From: Neisseria sp. oral taxon 014 str. F0314
Lineage (GTDB): Bacteria > Pseudomonadota > Gammaproteobacteria > Burkholderiales > Neisseriaceae
Direction: 5' to 3'
Assembly (NCBI RefSeq): GCF_005886145.1
Contig: NZ_CP040504.1
Coordinates: 1,240,001 to 1,304,000, forward strand
DNA length: 64,000 nucleotides
Shown here piece by piece: positions 17,642 through 28,005 of this stretch. The notes under the pieces are model-generated. The model saw nothing but the letters and a program-made list of their open reading frames with translations, made no database searches and had not been told where the DNA came from. Both the position numbers and the translations under genes were made by a program. Each line of letters begins with the position of its first letter. Within the stretch, counting starts at the first letter, position 1.

Positions 17642-18787
17642 ATGAACACTAATAAAGTCAGAAAACTTTTTAGAGAACCTCATATCTTTTTTAGGGATTA
17701 TCTGAATAAACGTTTCCCTCCTTATAACGTTGAACAGCCTATTCCCGAAACTGAAGAATTCATGCTCATCAATGCCGATGAAAATCTGGCATCACTTACA
17801 GAAAACATTCTTCCAAACTTTCCGATCGATGTTGTTTTTACCTGGGTGGACAATACCGATAAAGATTGGCAGCAGCAATACCACCAGACACTTCAGCCTA
17901 TAAATCAAGAAAACATCGGCTTATATGCAACTGATCCCGCCCGTTTTTCCAACCATAATGAACTGTTCTACTCAATAAAAGCCGTACAAAAATTTATGCC
18001 ATGGGTTCGCAATATTTTTATTGTTACTGCGAATCAAAAGCCTCAATGGCTGAATGAAAATACGCACCCTAAAATCAAGCTGATTAATCACTCGCAAATT
18101 ATTGATGATAAATACCTGCCAACATTTAATTCCCATGTAATCGAGGCACATTTATATAAAATCCCTAATCTAAGTGAGCATTTTATTTATTTTAACGATG
18201 ATGTTTTTGTTGCAAGAGACCTTTCATCTAGCCACTTTTTCGAAAGTAATGGATTAGCATCATTATTTGTCGCCAATAAGAGTTTTCAAAAAATGCGTCA
18301 CCGAGGTCTTATTACACCTACCTTGACCGCATCAGAACATGCCCTGAAGTTATTAAAGAGTTATTATTCCAGCATCAATATCGATACTCCATTAGTACAT
18401 ACTTATGTACCATTACGGAAAACAACCTTTCAGAAAGCATGGTCATTATTTGAAAACGAAATACATTCCTTCTTAAATAATAAAGTCCGCCACAATTCCG
18501 AACTTAATATGGCCAGTTTTTTAGTACCGTGGTTGATGTATCTTGACGGACATGCCACACTGAAACGCGAGGTTTGCTACTATTTCAATATCCGCAGCAC
18601 ACACGCTCAAACTCAATATAAGAAATTATTATTTAAAAAGAAATATCTCCATATGCCGCACTCTTTTTGCATCAATGATTCAAGTAGCAACAACACTGAT
18701 AAAAACTATGCCTTGCATTTTCGTAATTTTATGGATGCCTACTTCGAAACCGAAGCAAATGAGATTTCAAAACCAACAGATTTATAA
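17642..18787 (+). CDS. Stealth-family capsule polymerase (hexose-phosphate transferase)
   Basis: Stealth proteins transfer sugar-1-phosphates and build phosphodiester-linked capsules, as in meningococcal serogroups A and X. The 381-residue protein shows the conserved regions in order: CR1 PIDVVFTWVDNTD (about residues 61-73), CR2 FSNHNELFYSIKAV with PWVRNIFIVT (about 101-130), CR3 HFIYFNDDVFVARDL (about 181-195) and CR4 around RHNSELNMASFLVPW. The N-terminal KLFREPHIFFRDY matches a motif in the GT2/TagF polymerase at the window start. The gene is AT-rich compared with rfbBAC and ctrEF, fitting replacement as a capsule cassette. Its sugar donor is not evident. Confidence 0.9.
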   Translation: MNTNKVRKLFREPHIFFRDYLNKRFPPYNVEQPIPETEEFMLINADENLASLTENILPNFPIDVVFTWVDNTDKDWQQQYHQTLQPINQENIGLYATDPARFSNHNELFYSIKAVQKFMPWVRNIFIVTANQKPQWLNENTHPKIKLINHSQIIDDKYLPTFNSHVIEAHLYKIPNLSEHFIYFNDDVFVARDLSSSHFFESNGLASLFVANKSFQKMRHRGLITPTLTASEHALKLLKSYYSSINIDTPLVHTYVPLRKTTFQKAWSLFENEIHSFLNNKVRHNSELNMASFLVPWLMYLDGHATLKREVCYYFNIRSTHAQTQYKKLLFKKKYLHMPHSFCINDSSSNNTDKNYALHFRNFMDAYFETEANEISKPTDL

Positions 18788-18804
18788 TTAACATATCATT
18801 CCAA

Positions 18805-20829
18805 ATGATTCTTTCAACAATCGGTTTATTCAAACAACGCCGCTTACTGGCACTATTTTTAGACGATATTCCAACCACTAAGACCATCTTATTCTGGGGG
18901 AAAAAACACCCGAATCGTAGAAAATTAGCGAAAATTTCAAGCTTGTCTCTTCTAAATCTTGAAGACGGTTTTTTACGTTCACCCGGGCTGGGTGTGGCCG
19001 GTTGTCCGCCGTATTCCATTGTATATGACGACATCGGTATCTACTACGACACCACCCGTCCCTCGCGTTTGGAGCAATTAATTCTGGCCGCCGACGCCAT
19101 GCCGTCTGAAACCTTGGAACAAGCGCAACAGGCCGTTGATTTAATCCTGAAACACCGCCTGTCCAAATATAACCATGCCCCAGAGCTTTCAGACGGCCAT
19201 CCTTTACGCGCCCCATCCAAATCCGAAACCGTCCTCATCATTGACCAAACGCTCGGCGATATGGCGATACGATACGGCGGCGCGGACGCAGCCACATTTG
19301 AACACATGTTTCAGACGGCCTTAAACGAAAACCCACAAGCCGACATTTGGGTCAAAACCCACCCTGACGTCTTGTGCGGCAAAAAACAAGGCTATCTGAC
19401 CCAACTGGCGCAACGGCACCGCGTTCGCATACTGGCAGAAGACATCAATCCTATTTCCTTGTTGCAAAACGTTGATAAAGTCTATTGCGTAACCTCGCAA
19501 ATGGGTTTCGAAGCCCTCCTCTGCGGCAAACAGTTGACCACCTTCGGTCTGCCTTGGTATGCCGGTTGGGGCGTAAGCGACGACCGCCATCCCGGAATCA
19601 ATAACCTTACCCAAACCCGACGCCGCGCACCGCGCACCCTGCTGCAACTCTTCGCCACCGCCTATCTGCAATACAGCCGCTACCTCAACCCCAACACCGG
19701 CGAAGCAGGCAGCCTTTTCGACGTCATCGACTATCTCGCCACTGTCAAACGCAAAAACGATAAACTGCGCGGCGAACTATACTGCGTAGGCATGTCGCTA
19801 TGGAAACGCACAGTAATGAAACCGTTTTTCAACGTCCCTTCATGCCGTCTGAAATTTATTCCCTCCACCGATAAACTGGCAGAAATGAAGTTGCCCGACA
19901 ATGCGCGCATTCTCGCCTGGGGCAACGGCAAAGACGCCATCGTCCGTTTTGCCGAGCAACACAACATCCCGCTTTTGCGCATGGAAGACGGCTTTATCCG
20001 CTCGGTCGGACTCGGTTCCAACCTCGTGCCGCCGCTGTCGCTGGTAACCGACGACATGGGCATCTACTTCAATGCCGAAACACCGTCCCGACTCGAACAC
20101 ATCCTGCAAAACCAAATATTCAACGAACACGATTTTCAGACGGCCTCAGTGCTGCAAAAAGCATTGACGGAAAACCGCATCAGCAAATACAACGTCGGTA
20201 ACGCAAACTTCACCGTGCCGCCGACAGATAAGACCGTCATCCTCGTTCCCGGCCAAGTCGAAGACGACGCTTCCATCCGCCACGGTTCGCCGCAAATCCG
20301 CCGCAATCTGGATTTGCTCCGAACCGTGCGCGAACGCCATCCCGACGCCTATATCATCTACAAACCCCATCCCGACGTCGTCAGCGGCAACCGCACCGGC
20401 CACATCAGCGCCGAAGATACCGCGCGTTACGCCGACCAAACCGCCCCCGAAGCCGACATCCTGACCTGTCTGCAATACGCCGACGAAGTACACACCATGA
20501 CCTCGCTCACCGGCTTCGAAGCCCTGTTGCGCGACAAAAAAGTATGCTGCTACGGCCTGCCGTTTTATGCCGGATGGGGGCTGACCCAAGACCTGCTTCC
20601 CATCGAACGCCGCAGCCGCAGGCTCGAATTATGGCAGCTTATCGCCGGAACCCTGGTTTACTACCCGGACTACGTCCATCCGGAAAAGCATCACTTCATT
20701 GATGCGGCGACAGCAGTCGAAATATTAAAAAATCAAAAAAGTTTGCAAAAAAACAACACAAATTTGTATCGAAACTGGTTTGAAAAACAAATCGGAAAAA
20801 TCCGTCAACTATACCGTTCTTTATTATAA
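18805..20829 (+). CDS. ctrE: Capsule lipid-anchor Kdo transferase CtrE (LipA/KpsC)
   Basis: CtrE/KpsC builds the poly-Kdo linker between phosphatidylglycerol and the capsule together with CtrF. The 674-residue protein is a tandem of two homologous halves. Each has EDGFLRSPGLG or EDGFIRSVGLG (about residues 53 and 394), a following TRPSRLE or TPSRLE element, a KTHPD or KPHPD motif (about 189 and 527) and GFEALL with PFYAGWG. It starts 18 bases after the Stealth gene. The coding sequence carries several in-frame DUS copies (for example about 19098, 19309 and 19841), showing heavy DUS loading of a conserved gene. Confidence 0.95.
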   Translation: MILSTIGLFKQRRLLALFLDDIPTTKTILFWGKKHPNRRKLAKISSLSLLNLEDGFLRSPGLGVAGCPPYSIVYDDIGIYYDTTRPSRLEQLILAADAMPSETLEQAQQAVDLILKHRLSKYNHAPELSDGHPLRAPSKSETVLIIDQTLGDMAIRYGGADAATFEHMFQTALNENPQADIWVKTHPDVLCGKKQGYLTQLAQRHRVRILAEDINPISLLQNVDKVYCVTSQMGFEALLCGKQLTTFGLPWYAGWGVSDDRHPGINNLTQTRRRAPRTLLQLFATAYLQYSRYLNPNTGEAGSLFDVIDYLATVKRKNDKLRGELYCVGMSLWKRTVMKPFFNVPSCRLKFIPSTDKLAEMKLPDNARILAWGNGKDAIVRFAEQHNIPLLRMEDGFIRSVGLGSNLVPPLSLVTDDMGIYFNAETPSRLEHILQNQIFNEHDFQTASVLQKALTENRISKYNVGNANFTVPPTDKTVILVPGQVEDDASIRHGSPQIRRNLDLLRTVRERHPDAYIIYKPHPDVVSGNRTGHISAEDTARYADQTAPEADILTCLQYADEVHTMTSLTGFEALLRDKKVCCYGLPFYAGWGLTQDLLPIERRSRRLELWQLIAGTLVYYPDYVHPEKHHFIDAATAVEILKNQKSLQKNNTNLYRNWFEKQIGKIRQLYRSLL

Positions 20830-21041
20830 ATGCTAGATTTTATTGATTATTTAATTCCATATTCATAAATGACGTGCAAAACAATCCTTTACCCGCACCC
20901 TTAATTCATCGTATTCTTACCCCATTATCCATCCTTCCCGAGACGGATAAACACTCAAATAAAAAGCAGGCATACATCCGAAACGATATGCCTGCACTTT
21001 ACTACTATGCGGTTTGACAACTTACGACGCCTTTACAATCC

Positions 21042-22406
21042 ATGAACCAGCCCATCAAAAGCAATCTTCACGAGCTGATTGACACCGCTGACAACATCCT
21101 GCTGCTGCAAGGGCCTGTTGGCGACTTCTTCCGCCACTTTTCCGAGTGGCTTTCCAACGAACACGGCAAAACCGTCCATAAACTCAATTTCAACGGCGGA
21201 GACGACTGGTTCTACCCGCAAACCATTCCGCATACTTCATCCTACCGCGGCAGCTACGACGATTTTTCCACCTACCTTGCCGGTTATATCGTCCGACACC
21301 GCATTCAGGCCGTCGTCTGTTTCGGCGACACCCGTCCCTATCACATCCTTGCCCGCACCGTTGCCGAACGGGAAAACATTACCTTTTGGGCGTTTGAAGA
21401 AGGCTATCTGCGGCCCTACTTCATCACGTTGGAAAAATCGGGAGTCAACGCTTATTCCCCGCTGCCGCGCGATGCCGGTTTCTTCATGGAGGCCTACCCG
21501 CGCCTGCCACAACAGCAATACCGCGAACCGCCCGCTGTCCCCTGCGGCTTCATGCCCGTGGCGAAAACCGCCATGCGCTACTATTACCAATCCAACCTGA
21601 AACGGAAACACTATCCGAACTACATCCACCATCGTCCCGTCCAGCTCGGCCACTATATCAAATTATGGACAATGTCCGCCTGCAAACGGCTCAACTACTG
21701 GCTGGAAGACCGTTTTATGGCCAGACACGTCAAAGCCGGCAAATACGGCCGGTTCTTCATCGTACCGCTGCAAGTGTTCAACGACAGCCAAGTGCGCGTC
21801 CACTGCGACTTTTCTTCAGTACGCAGCTTCCTGCTGCATGTCCTGACTTCGTTTGCCACCCATGCCCCCAGCGACACCCACCTGATTGTCAAACACCACC
21901 CGATGGACCGCGGCTTTATCGATTATGAAAAAGACATCAGGGCTTTCGTCAAAAAGCATCCCTCTCTCAAGGGCAGGATTACCTATGTTCACGACGTACC
22001 GCTCCCCGTCTTCCTGCGCAGCGGGGCGGGTATGGTCACCCTCAACAGCACCAGCGGCCTCTCCGCCCTCATCCACAATATGCCCGTCAAAACATTGGGG
22101 CGCGCCCACTATGATATTCCCGGCCTAACCGACCAAGCCCCGCTGGCGGAATTTTGGCACAATCCCACTGCACCCGACAAAGACATCTTCCACGCCTATC
22201 GCATGTACCACATCAACGTAACCCAAATCAACGGCAGCTTTTACAGCCAAGTAAACTTCCCAAAGATTCCGTCGAAAAAACCTGCAATATTGATGAGGCC
22301 GTCTGAAACCGTTTATGTCAAGTGTAGCGCCGCCGCTTTACCTGCCGCGCGGGAAACATATTCCGACAAACACGATAGTTTCGGCAAAACAAAATGGCAT
22401 CTGTAA
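21042..22406 (+). CDS. ctrF: Capsule lipid-anchor Kdo transferase CtrF (LipB/KpsS)
   Basis: CtrF/KpsS adds the first Kdo to the lipid acceptor of the capsule anchor. The 454-residue protein shows the family features LLQGPVGDFFRHFSEWL near the N-terminus, FGDTRPYH, FEEGYLRPYFIT, IVKHHPMDRG and LNSTSGLSAL. The C-terminal about 35 residues after VNFPKIP include a DUS and look variable. It is last of the capsule block and is followed by a strong terminator. The 212 bases between ctrE and ctrF hold no gene. Confidence 0.94.
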   Translation: MNQPIKSNLHELIDTADNILLLQGPVGDFFRHFSEWLSNEHGKTVHKLNFNGGDDWFYPQTIPHTSSYRGSYDDFSTYLAGYIVRHRIQAVVCFGDTRPYHILARTVAERENITFWAFEEGYLRPYFITLEKSGVNAYSPLPRDAGFFMEAYPRLPQQQYREPPAVPCGFMPVAKTAMRYYYQSNLKRKHYPNYIHHRPVQLGHYIKLWTMSACKRLNYWLEDRFMARHVKAGKYGRFFIVPLQVFNDSQVRVHCDFSSVRSFLLHVLTSFATHAPSDTHLIVKHHPMDRGFIDYEKDIRAFVKKHPSLKGRITYVHDVPLPVFLRSGAGMVTLNSTSGLSALIHNMPVKTLGRAHYDIPGLTDQAPLAEFWHNPTAPDKDIFHAYRMYHINVTQINGSFYSQVNFPKIPSKKPAILMRPSETVYVKCSAAALPAARETYSDKHDSFGKTKWHL

Positions 22407-22424
22407 AACACCCATTCCGAAAAT

Positions 22425-22462
22425 AAAAAAGCGGCTGCATTGGAAATGCAGCCGCTTTTTTA
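22425..22462. terminator. Rho-independent terminator after ctrF
   Basis: GCGGCTGCAT (22431-22440) pairs with ATGCAGCCGC (22446-22455), flanked by an A-run and a T-run, so it works in both directions between the convergent ctrF and tldD. Confidence 0.9.
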
Positions 22463-22503
22463 TTTTCAACCAAATTCTCTTCTACCCTATGTTCCGATAA
22501 AAA

Positions 22504-23946
22504 TCAGATTTCGCTGCCGCCAACAGTCAGCCCTACATCAATCCGCAGAGTCGGTTGTCCGACACCGACAGGAACGCTCTGTCCGTCTTTGCCACATACA
22601 CCAATGCCGCTGTCAAGCGCGGTGTCATTGCCTATCATGGAGACATGTTTCAACACTTCGGGGCCATTACCGATGATGGTTGCGCCTTTGACAGGATATT
22701 GCAGTTTGCCGCCTTCGACCCACCATGCTTCGGATGCGCTGAAAACGAATTTACCGCTGGTGATGTCTACCTGTCCGCCGCCAAAATTGACGGCGTAAAT
22801 GCCTTTATCAATCGAGGCGATGATTTCGTCAGGTTCATAGCCGCCGTTTTCCATGAAGGTGTTGGTCATGCGCGGCATAGGAGCGGAGGCGTAGCTTTCG
22901 CGGCGGCCGTTGCCGGTGGATTGCGTACCCATCAGGCGGGCGTTGGTTTCGTCCTGCATATAGCCGACCAAGATGCCGTCTTCAATCAATACGGTGCGGC
23001 GTGTTTCGTTGCCTTCGTCGTCGATATTGAGCGAGCCGCGTCTGTCGGCGATGTCGCCCTGATCAACGACGGTAACGCCTTTGGCGGCAACGCGCTCGCC
23101 GATTCTGCCTGAAAAGACGCTGGTTTCTTTGCGGTTGAAATCGCCTTCCAATCCGTGTCCGACGGCTTCATGCAGCAACACGCCCGGCCAGCCGTTGCCC
23201 AAGACAACGGTCATTTCGCCTGCGGGTGCAGGGCGGGATTCGAGATTAATCAGGGCTTGTTTGACAGCGGAATCGACAAACTGCCGCACCAAAGTTTCAT
23301 CAAAATAAGCCAAGTCGTAGCGACCGCCGCCGCCCGCACTGCCTTGTTCGCGCCTGTCGCCCTGTTTGGCGATGACGGTAACGTTCAGGCGCACCATCGG
23401 ACGGACGTCGGCGGCGTGCCTGCCGTCGAGGCGGGCGATGTAAATCATGTCGTATTCGCAGGTCAGCCCCGCCATGACTTGCACAATACGCGGGTCGGCG
23501 GCTTTGGCAAGTGTTTCGACTTTGTTTAAAAGAGCGACTTTGGCAGCGGAATCGAGGCTGGCAATGGGGTCGAAACCTGAGTGTACCTGTTTGCCGTGCT
23601 TCACAGCGGGAACGCGTATATGTTGTTCGCCGCCACCTGCTCCTATGACGCGCACGGCATGGGCCGAACGGTTAATCGAATCGATACACAGGCTGTCGGC
23701 GTAGGCAAATGCGGTTTTTTCACCCGATACGGCACGCACCCCCACCCCTTGTTCGATTTGGAAACTGCCGGATTTGACGATTCCCTCTTCCAAATGCCAG
23801 CTTTCAAATGCGGTATGTTGGCAATAAATATCGGCATAATCAACCTTGCGGCCGCCGATGATACTCAGGCTGCGTGCGAGCAGCTCCGGAGACAAGTGAT
23901 TGGCTTCGAGCAGGTCGTGTCGGACGGTTGGATAGGTTTGCTGCAT
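22504..23946 (-). CDS. tldD: Metalloprotease TldD
   Basis: TldD with TldE forms a zinc protease that degrades unfolded peptides and helps mature some modified peptides. The 480-residue protein has the zinc motif LLHEAVGHGLEGD (HExxxH, about residue 258) and the C-terminal Cys region IGVCGKDGQSVPVGVGQP typical of TldD. Length is normal. It is convergent with ctrF. Its presence is ordinary in Neisseria, and its proximity to a peptide export system is probably coincidental. Confidence 0.95.
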   Translation of the reverse strand: MQQTYPTVRHDLLEANHLSPELLARSLSIIGGRKVDYADIYCQHTAFESWHLEEGIVKSGSFQIEQGVGVRAVSGEKTAFAYADSLCIDSINRSAHAVRVIGAGGGEQHIRVPAVKHGKQVHSGFDPIASLDSAAKVALLNKVETLAKAADPRIVQVMAGLTCEYDMIYIARLDGRHAADVRPMVRLNVTVIAKQGDRREQGSAGGGGRYDLAYFDETLVRQFVDSAVKQALINLESRPAPAGEMTVVLGNGWPGVLLHEAVGHGLEGDFNRKETSVFSGRIGERVAAKGVTVVDQGDIADRRGSLNIDDEGNETRRTVLIEDGILVGYMQDETNARLMGTQSTGNGRRESYASAPMPRMTNTFMENGGYEPDEIIASIDKGIYAVNFGGGQVDITSGKFVFSASEAWWVEGGKLQYPVKGATIIGNGPEVLKHVSMIGNDTALDSGIGVCGKDGQSVPVGVGQPTLRIDVGLTVGGSEI

Positions 23947-24384
23947 GGTTTCAGACGGCCCCTTGATTAAATTGCTTGGATTATACGGTATTCGGCAATC
24001 CTTGGGACGACGATTAGTCGGAATCTATCACATCTTTTGAGTTTGCCAACCCGAAGAGATAAATTTATATCCTTTTATTACAACAGGTTATCTACACTAA
24101 CCTTTTAATCCTTGATTTGCTATTGATAATAATTTTTATTAGCGTATAATGACTTTCACTCGAAAGCCGTTCTGCTGCGAGTCATTAAACAAACGATTAT
24201 CCCTCTTCATTCATTTACCCTTCGGAGTGCGCATATACGAGAAATACTGTTCCCTTTATATCAGATACTCAAAACCGAAAAACACAAAACCCGCTGTTTC
24301 ACACTGCGGGTTTTGTGTTTTCAAGCATTGCTTTCCTGCTTTTCCAGAACTCGATTCATCCGTTTCAGACGGCCTGTACTTGGT
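23947..24384. other. Intergenic region upstream of tldD with a terminator
   Basis: This 438-base stretch holds a DUS (23948-23962, TTTCAGACGGCCCC region) near the tldD start, AT-rich DNA about 24080-24150, a terminator at 24280-24321 and another DUS at about 24364. No coding frame is convincing. Confidence 0.5.
24280..24321. terminator. Terminator after the SPOR-like gene
   Basis: AAAACACAAAACCCGC pairs with GCGGGTTTTGTGTTTT around an 11-base loop. It terminates the leftward hldE-birA/coaX-SPOR operon. Confidence 0.85.
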
Positions 24385-25317
24385 TTATTTGCAGTTTTTC
24401 ACATTCAGTTTGCCGTAGCGCCCGACCACGTTATTAATATCCTGCGCCATACGGCCGTCAACCGACATGAAGGTGATATGCATCCGCGCCACACTCAATG
24501 CACCGTCGGAAGTACCGCCGCCCTCCTCATCTTCAACGATACGCGCGCCGCCGATATTGGCGCTGGACAGGCGCGAGATGATGATTTGTGCGGCCGAACG
24601 GCTGTGGGTAACACCCACGCTGATTTCTCCGTTATGCAGCGTACCGCTGAAACCTTTCGCATTCAGGTTTTCCAGTTGCGCTACGGCATCGCCGCCGGTG
24701 GAAATCAGCACACGGTAATTCTTCGACGGTTTCTGCGCGCTTTTTTTCGGTGTGCGTTTCTCAACGCTGCGGGTTGCGGCGTGAGGCCATCTGCCGAGCA
24801 ATCCTTTGATACGGTGGTAATCGTCTTCGTCTATCACAACCGTGGCGGTCGAACATTGTTGCTGTGCCGGTTTGCCTTCCTCTGATGCGGTGTTCTGGTT
24901 TTCCGCCGCTTTTTCTTTCCGTTCTTTCTCCCGTTTAAGTTTTTCTTCGCGCTCTTTTTTCTCTTTTTCTTTTTCTTTTGCCTTGGCCTCCTGCTCCTCC
25001 CGTACTTTTTTATCTTGTTCGTTTTCAACACGCCGCTCTACGGCTTGGGATTCTTCGGTTTTTTCCGTTTTGCGTTCGGCCACTGCGGCATTGCTTTCAG
25101 ACTGCGCCACCCATTCGGGCACACTGTCGGGGGCGGATGCAGGGGTTGTCGATTTCGGGGTCAGTGATTCGGGACGTGCCAATTCGTGTGTGCCGCCTTC
25201 CAACGGTGCGGAGGCCTGCACCACAGTCTGATTTTGCTTCACCGTCATGCGGTACGCCACCATTCCGCCGAAGACGATGAGATTCAACGCCACCAGCAAT
25301 GCAAATAACCATTTCAT
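24385..25317 (-). CDS. Membrane-anchored SPOR-like envelope protein
   Basis: The 310-residue protein has a single N-terminal membrane helix ([20 protein letters not shown]), a long low-complexity Lys/Glu linker (about residues 85-150) and a C-terminal domain from about 205 ([18 protein letters not shown]) whose pattern suits a SPOR-type peptidoglycan-binding fold. It is probably periplasmic with a spacer that reaches the cell wall. No specific function is recognised. Its start overlaps the stop of birA/coaX by four bases, so it is the third gene of a coupled operon. Two Cys residues flank the C-terminal domain and could pair. Confidence 0.75.
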   Translation of the reverse strand: MKWLFALLVALNLIVFGGMVAYRMTVKQNQTVVQASAPLEGGTHELARPESLTPKSTTPASAPDSVPEWVAQSESNAAVAERKTEKTEESQAVERRVENEQDKKVREEQEAKAKEKEKEKKEREEKLKREKERKEKAAENQNTASEEGKPAQQQCSTATVVIDEDDYHRIKGLLGRWPHAATRSVEKRTPKKSAQKPSKNYRVLISTGGDAVAQLENLNAKGFSGTLHNGEISVGVTHSRSAAQIIISRLSSANIGGARIVEDEEGGGTSDGALSVARMHITFMSVDGRMAQDINNVVGRYGKLNVKNCK

Positions 25318-27065
25318 TTTTGTTCTATCCAGTTGAGTAAGCCGTAAATAACGAGATTATCTACAATTTTTACCGTATTGTCCAAAACAAAAGCCTCCGG
25401 CAGCGCCTGAACGACTTTGGCCGCACCGCCGCCCGTAATCACCACGTCCACCGGTTTATCCGAACCGATTTTGTTTTTCAGACGGCCATGCATCACCATC
25501 AATGCGCCGCATACTGCATCCATCATACCGCTGGCCAACGCATTGGAGGTAGTGGTCGGGAACGGGTACACTTTTCCGATAGGACGGTTGAGGTTGGCCG
25601 TTTTCAAGGCCATCGCCTCTTTCATCAAGTGGAACCCGGGCATAATCGTACCGCCGAGATAATGGTCGTCATCAGTCAGCGCATCTGTGGTAACCGCCGT
25701 GCCGCAGCTTACGATGACGCAGGCGTTCCGGCTGAAACGGCGGCTGCCCAGCGCATTGAACCAGCGGTCGGAACCGTGTTCCGCCGTATTGCGGTAATGG
25801 TTTCGGATGCCCAGTCCTTGAGCCATCGACGCCAGCCATTCCACCGGCCGCATCAGTTGCGCCTCGGCCAGTGCCTTTTTCGCGTCGCCGCAAACGGCGC
25901 AGCCGACGATTTTGACGTCCTCGCCGCCCCGCGCCGCCCATTCTTCGCCAAGCCTGCTCAAATCGCGGTACGGCGCGCGACCGACTTCGTGGAAAGCGCC
26001 GTTTTCCACCCATGCCCATTTAAGTTGGCTGTTGCCGCCGTCCAACAGTAAATAACGGTCGTTGCAGACAGGCTGTACAGGCACGGGATTATCATTGGGT
26101 CGCAGGCTGATTTCACCGCTGACGATGGTCTTTTCCCCCTCCCGCGTGTTCAGCCGCAACGCTCCCTGCCCCGTAACTCCGGCAACCGTTCCCTCATGAA
26201 TCACCCGCTCTTCTTGCAACAGAATGACCGGCCGCCCCTGATCGCGGTTGGCGGCCTGATAATCGGCCAGCATCGGTTCGAATCCATACTCGCCGAACTG
26301 CATCAGTGCAATATTCAGCTCGTCCAGCAGGCTGTCCAGCAACTGCGCCGCCGATACGCCTTTTTGTGAGGCCGTCTGAAAAAGTGCTTGTACGGAAGCC
26401 GCATTTTCCACTTCCTTCGGCAACACAAAATTGATACCGATACCGACGACGGCAACGGTTTTTCCGTCCGTACGGACGGTTTCGATTAAAATCCCGCCCA
26501 ATTTGTCGCGTCCGACCACCAAATCGTTCGGCCATTTAATCTGCGTCGCCAAGCCCAGTTTGGCCAAAGCACGGTTACATGCAAGCGCCGCTGCCAGGGC
26601 AAGCGCACCCAACTCGTTCTGCTGCCTGTCGAAAGACCAGCCGAAACTGAACATCAGACATTCGCCCAAACGGTTATGCCAGCTTTTGCCCTGCCTCCCC
26701 CGTCCTTTGCTCTGAAAATGGGCGACGCATAAAAATTTATGTGCCCCATCAGCCGACCGACGCGCCCGCTCCAGCACCACATCGTTGCTGGAAGTACATT
26801 CCTGTTCCAAGGCCGTCTGAAATCCGTGTTTCCTGCCGACGGCATCCAAACCGGTTTCATCGAATACCGCCAGCGGCCGCACCAACCGCCACTGCCCGTC
26901 GTGCTGGCGCAACAAGCCGCGGATATGCGGCGGCATCTGCTGCCAGAAACCGTTTAACTGCTGCGGCTTTATCCCTGCCAAACGCCCCAGTTGCGACACA
27001 TGCTGCGGCAGGCCGTCTGAAAGGGCGGCCAGCAGCTGCCAGTGGCGCTGCTTAAACACCGTCAT
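25314..27065 (-). CDS. birA/coaX: Biotin-protein ligase / type III pantothenate kinase fusion
   Basis: This is a two-enzyme fusion. Residues 1-330 are a BirA-type ligase: N-terminal helix-turn-helix-like region, [12 protein letters not shown], the biotinyl-AMP loop [10 protein letters not shown] (about 119-128) and [18 protein letters not shown]. Residues about 340-583 are a type III pantothenate kinase (CoaX) with [12 protein letters not shown] at its start and [11 protein letters not shown] and [11 protein letters not shown] downstream. The first enzyme biotinylates acetyl-CoA carboxylase and the second makes 4-phosphopantothenate for CoA; both support fatty acid synthesis. The fusion is known in Neisseria. 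It overlaps both neighbours by ATGA. Confidence 0.95.
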   Translation of the reverse strand: MTVFKQRHWQLLAALSDGLPQHVSQLGRLAGIKPQQLNGFWQQMPPHIRGLLRQHDGQWRLVRPLAVFDETGLDAVGRKHGFQTALEQECTSSNDVVLERARRSADGAHKFLCVAHFQSKGRGRQGKSWHNRLGECLMFSFGWSFDRQQNELGALALAAALACNRALAKLGLATQIKWPNDLVVGRDKLGGILIETVRTDGKTVAVVGIGINFVLPKEVENAASVQALFQTASQKGVSAAQLLDSLLDELNIALMQFGEYGFEPMLADYQAANRDQGRPVILLQEERVIHEGTVAGVTGQGALRLNTREGEKTIVSGEISLRPNDNPVPVQPVCNDRYLLLDGGNSQLKWAWVENGAFHEVGRAPYRDLSRLGEEWAARGGEDVKIVGCAVCGDAKKALAEAQLMRPVEWLASMAQGLGIRNHYRNTAEHGSDRWFNALGSRRFSRNACVIVSCGTAVTTDALTDDDHYLGGTIMPGFHLMKEAMALKTANLNRPIGKVYPFPTTTSNALASGMMDAVCGALMVMHGRLKNKIGSDKPVDVVITGGGAAKVVQALPEAFVLDNTVKIVDNLVIYGLLNWIEQK

Positions 27066-27568
27066 TTCTCCGCCGCCTCTCCGGCACGGATTTTCGCCAA
27101 TGTTTTGGTGGTCGAGGTCTGATGCAGGAAAGGAATCGAATACACCTTGCCGCCGCGCGCCAGCGTTTCCTTGGCTCCAACGATTTTATCCGCCGCCCAA
27201 TCGCCGCCTTTAACCAAAATATCCGGCTTCACCAACTCAATCAGTTCGGCGGGCGTATCTTCGTCGAACCATGTTACCAAATCCACACTTTCCAGCGCGG
27301 CGGCAACGGCGGCACGGTTTTCCAACGGATTGACAGGGCGGTCGTCTCCTTTGCCCAACCGGCGCACGGAAGCATCGGTATTTAACGCCAATATCAAAAA
27401 CGCGCCTGTCGCCTTAGCCTGCGCCAAATAGGTAACATGGCCGCGGTGCAAAATATCGAAACAGCCGTTGGTAAACACCAGCGGACGCGGCAACGCAGCC
27501 AAGCGCTCGGCCAGCTCTTCAGGCGGACAGATTTTCTGCTCGAAAGCGGGTAACGGCCATTCGGACAT
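27062..27568 (-). CDS. hldE: D-glycero-beta-D-manno-heptose 1-phosphate adenylyltransferase
   Basis: This corresponds to the C-terminal adenylyltransferase domain of HldE (RfaE domain II), which makes ADP-heptose for the LOS core. Motifs are [17 protein letters not shown] (nucleotidyltransferase HxGH) and the C-terminal TTKTLAKIR with SSTT-like loop. Only this domain is present, as is normal for Neisseria, where the kinase is a separate gene. The start is placed at ATG 27568; ATG 27601 would add 11 residues ([11 protein letters not shown]) and cannot be excluded. The stop overlaps the next start by four bases. Confidence 0.93.
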   Translation of the reverse strand: MSEWPLPAFEQKICPPEELAERLAALPRPLVFTNGCFDILHRGHVTYLAQAKATGAFLILALNTDASVRRLGKGDDRPVNPLENRAAVAAALESVDLVTWFDEDTPAELIELVKPDILVKGGDWAADKIVGAKETLARGGKVYSIPFLHQTSTTKTLAKIRAGEAAEK

Positions 27569-27781
27569 GATATTTTCCAATAATTTATCGATAGGCGGCA
27601 TAATACAGAAACGCGGAACAAAGGAAAAGCAAAGGCCGTCTGAAAGCCTTTGTCTGAGCGAAACTTGAGTTCACCCGTATAGACGCGGCCTTTCAGACGG
27701 CCTGATCAATCCTTCCGGCACGCGACAAACCGAGCAGACAAACCGGATAACATGTTCAGCAAAAGAATAAGCCATAGAAAA

Positions 27782-27806
27782 AGCCCGCATAATCATGCGG
27801 GCTTTT
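27782..27806. terminator. Terminator after the tRNA cluster
   Basis: AGCCCGCAT and ATGCGGGCT flank a short loop; on the minus strand this follows tRNA-His and ends the tRNA transcript. Confidence 0.85.
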
Positions 27807-27809
27807 ATC

Positions 27810-27886
27810 TGGGGTGGCTGATGGGGCTCGAACCCACGACAACCGGAATCACAATCCGGGGCTCTACCAACTGAGCTACAGCCACC
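27810..27886 (-). tRNA. tRNA-His (GTG)
   Basis: A full cloverleaf is seen on the minus strand, with acceptor GTGGCTG/CAGCCAC, anticodon GTG, the T-loop GGTTCGA and an encoded CCA. The extra 5' G expected of tRNA-His is present. Confidence 0.96.
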
Positions 27887-27896
27887 ATAAAACTTT

Positions 27897-27973
27897 TGGC
27901 ACGCCCGACAGGAATCGAACCTGTAACCCCCGACTTAGAAGGTCGGTGCTCTATCCGGTTGAGCTACGGGCGC
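27897..27973 (-). tRNA. tRNA-Arg (TCT)
   Basis: Cloverleaf with acceptor GCGCCCG pairing CGGGCGT, anticodon TCT in ACCTTCTAAGT, T-loop GGTTCGA and encoded CCA. It is 10 bases upstream of tRNA-His in the same transcript. Confidence 0.96.
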
Positions 27974-28005
27974 TCTTGCCGTATCGTGCTGAATAACTTT
28001 CATGG

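Noticed and set aside
27814-27996. Plus-strand ORF across the tRNA cluster
   Set aside because: It lies on the complement of tRNA-His and tRNA-Arg and has no coding features; it resembles a common misannotation.
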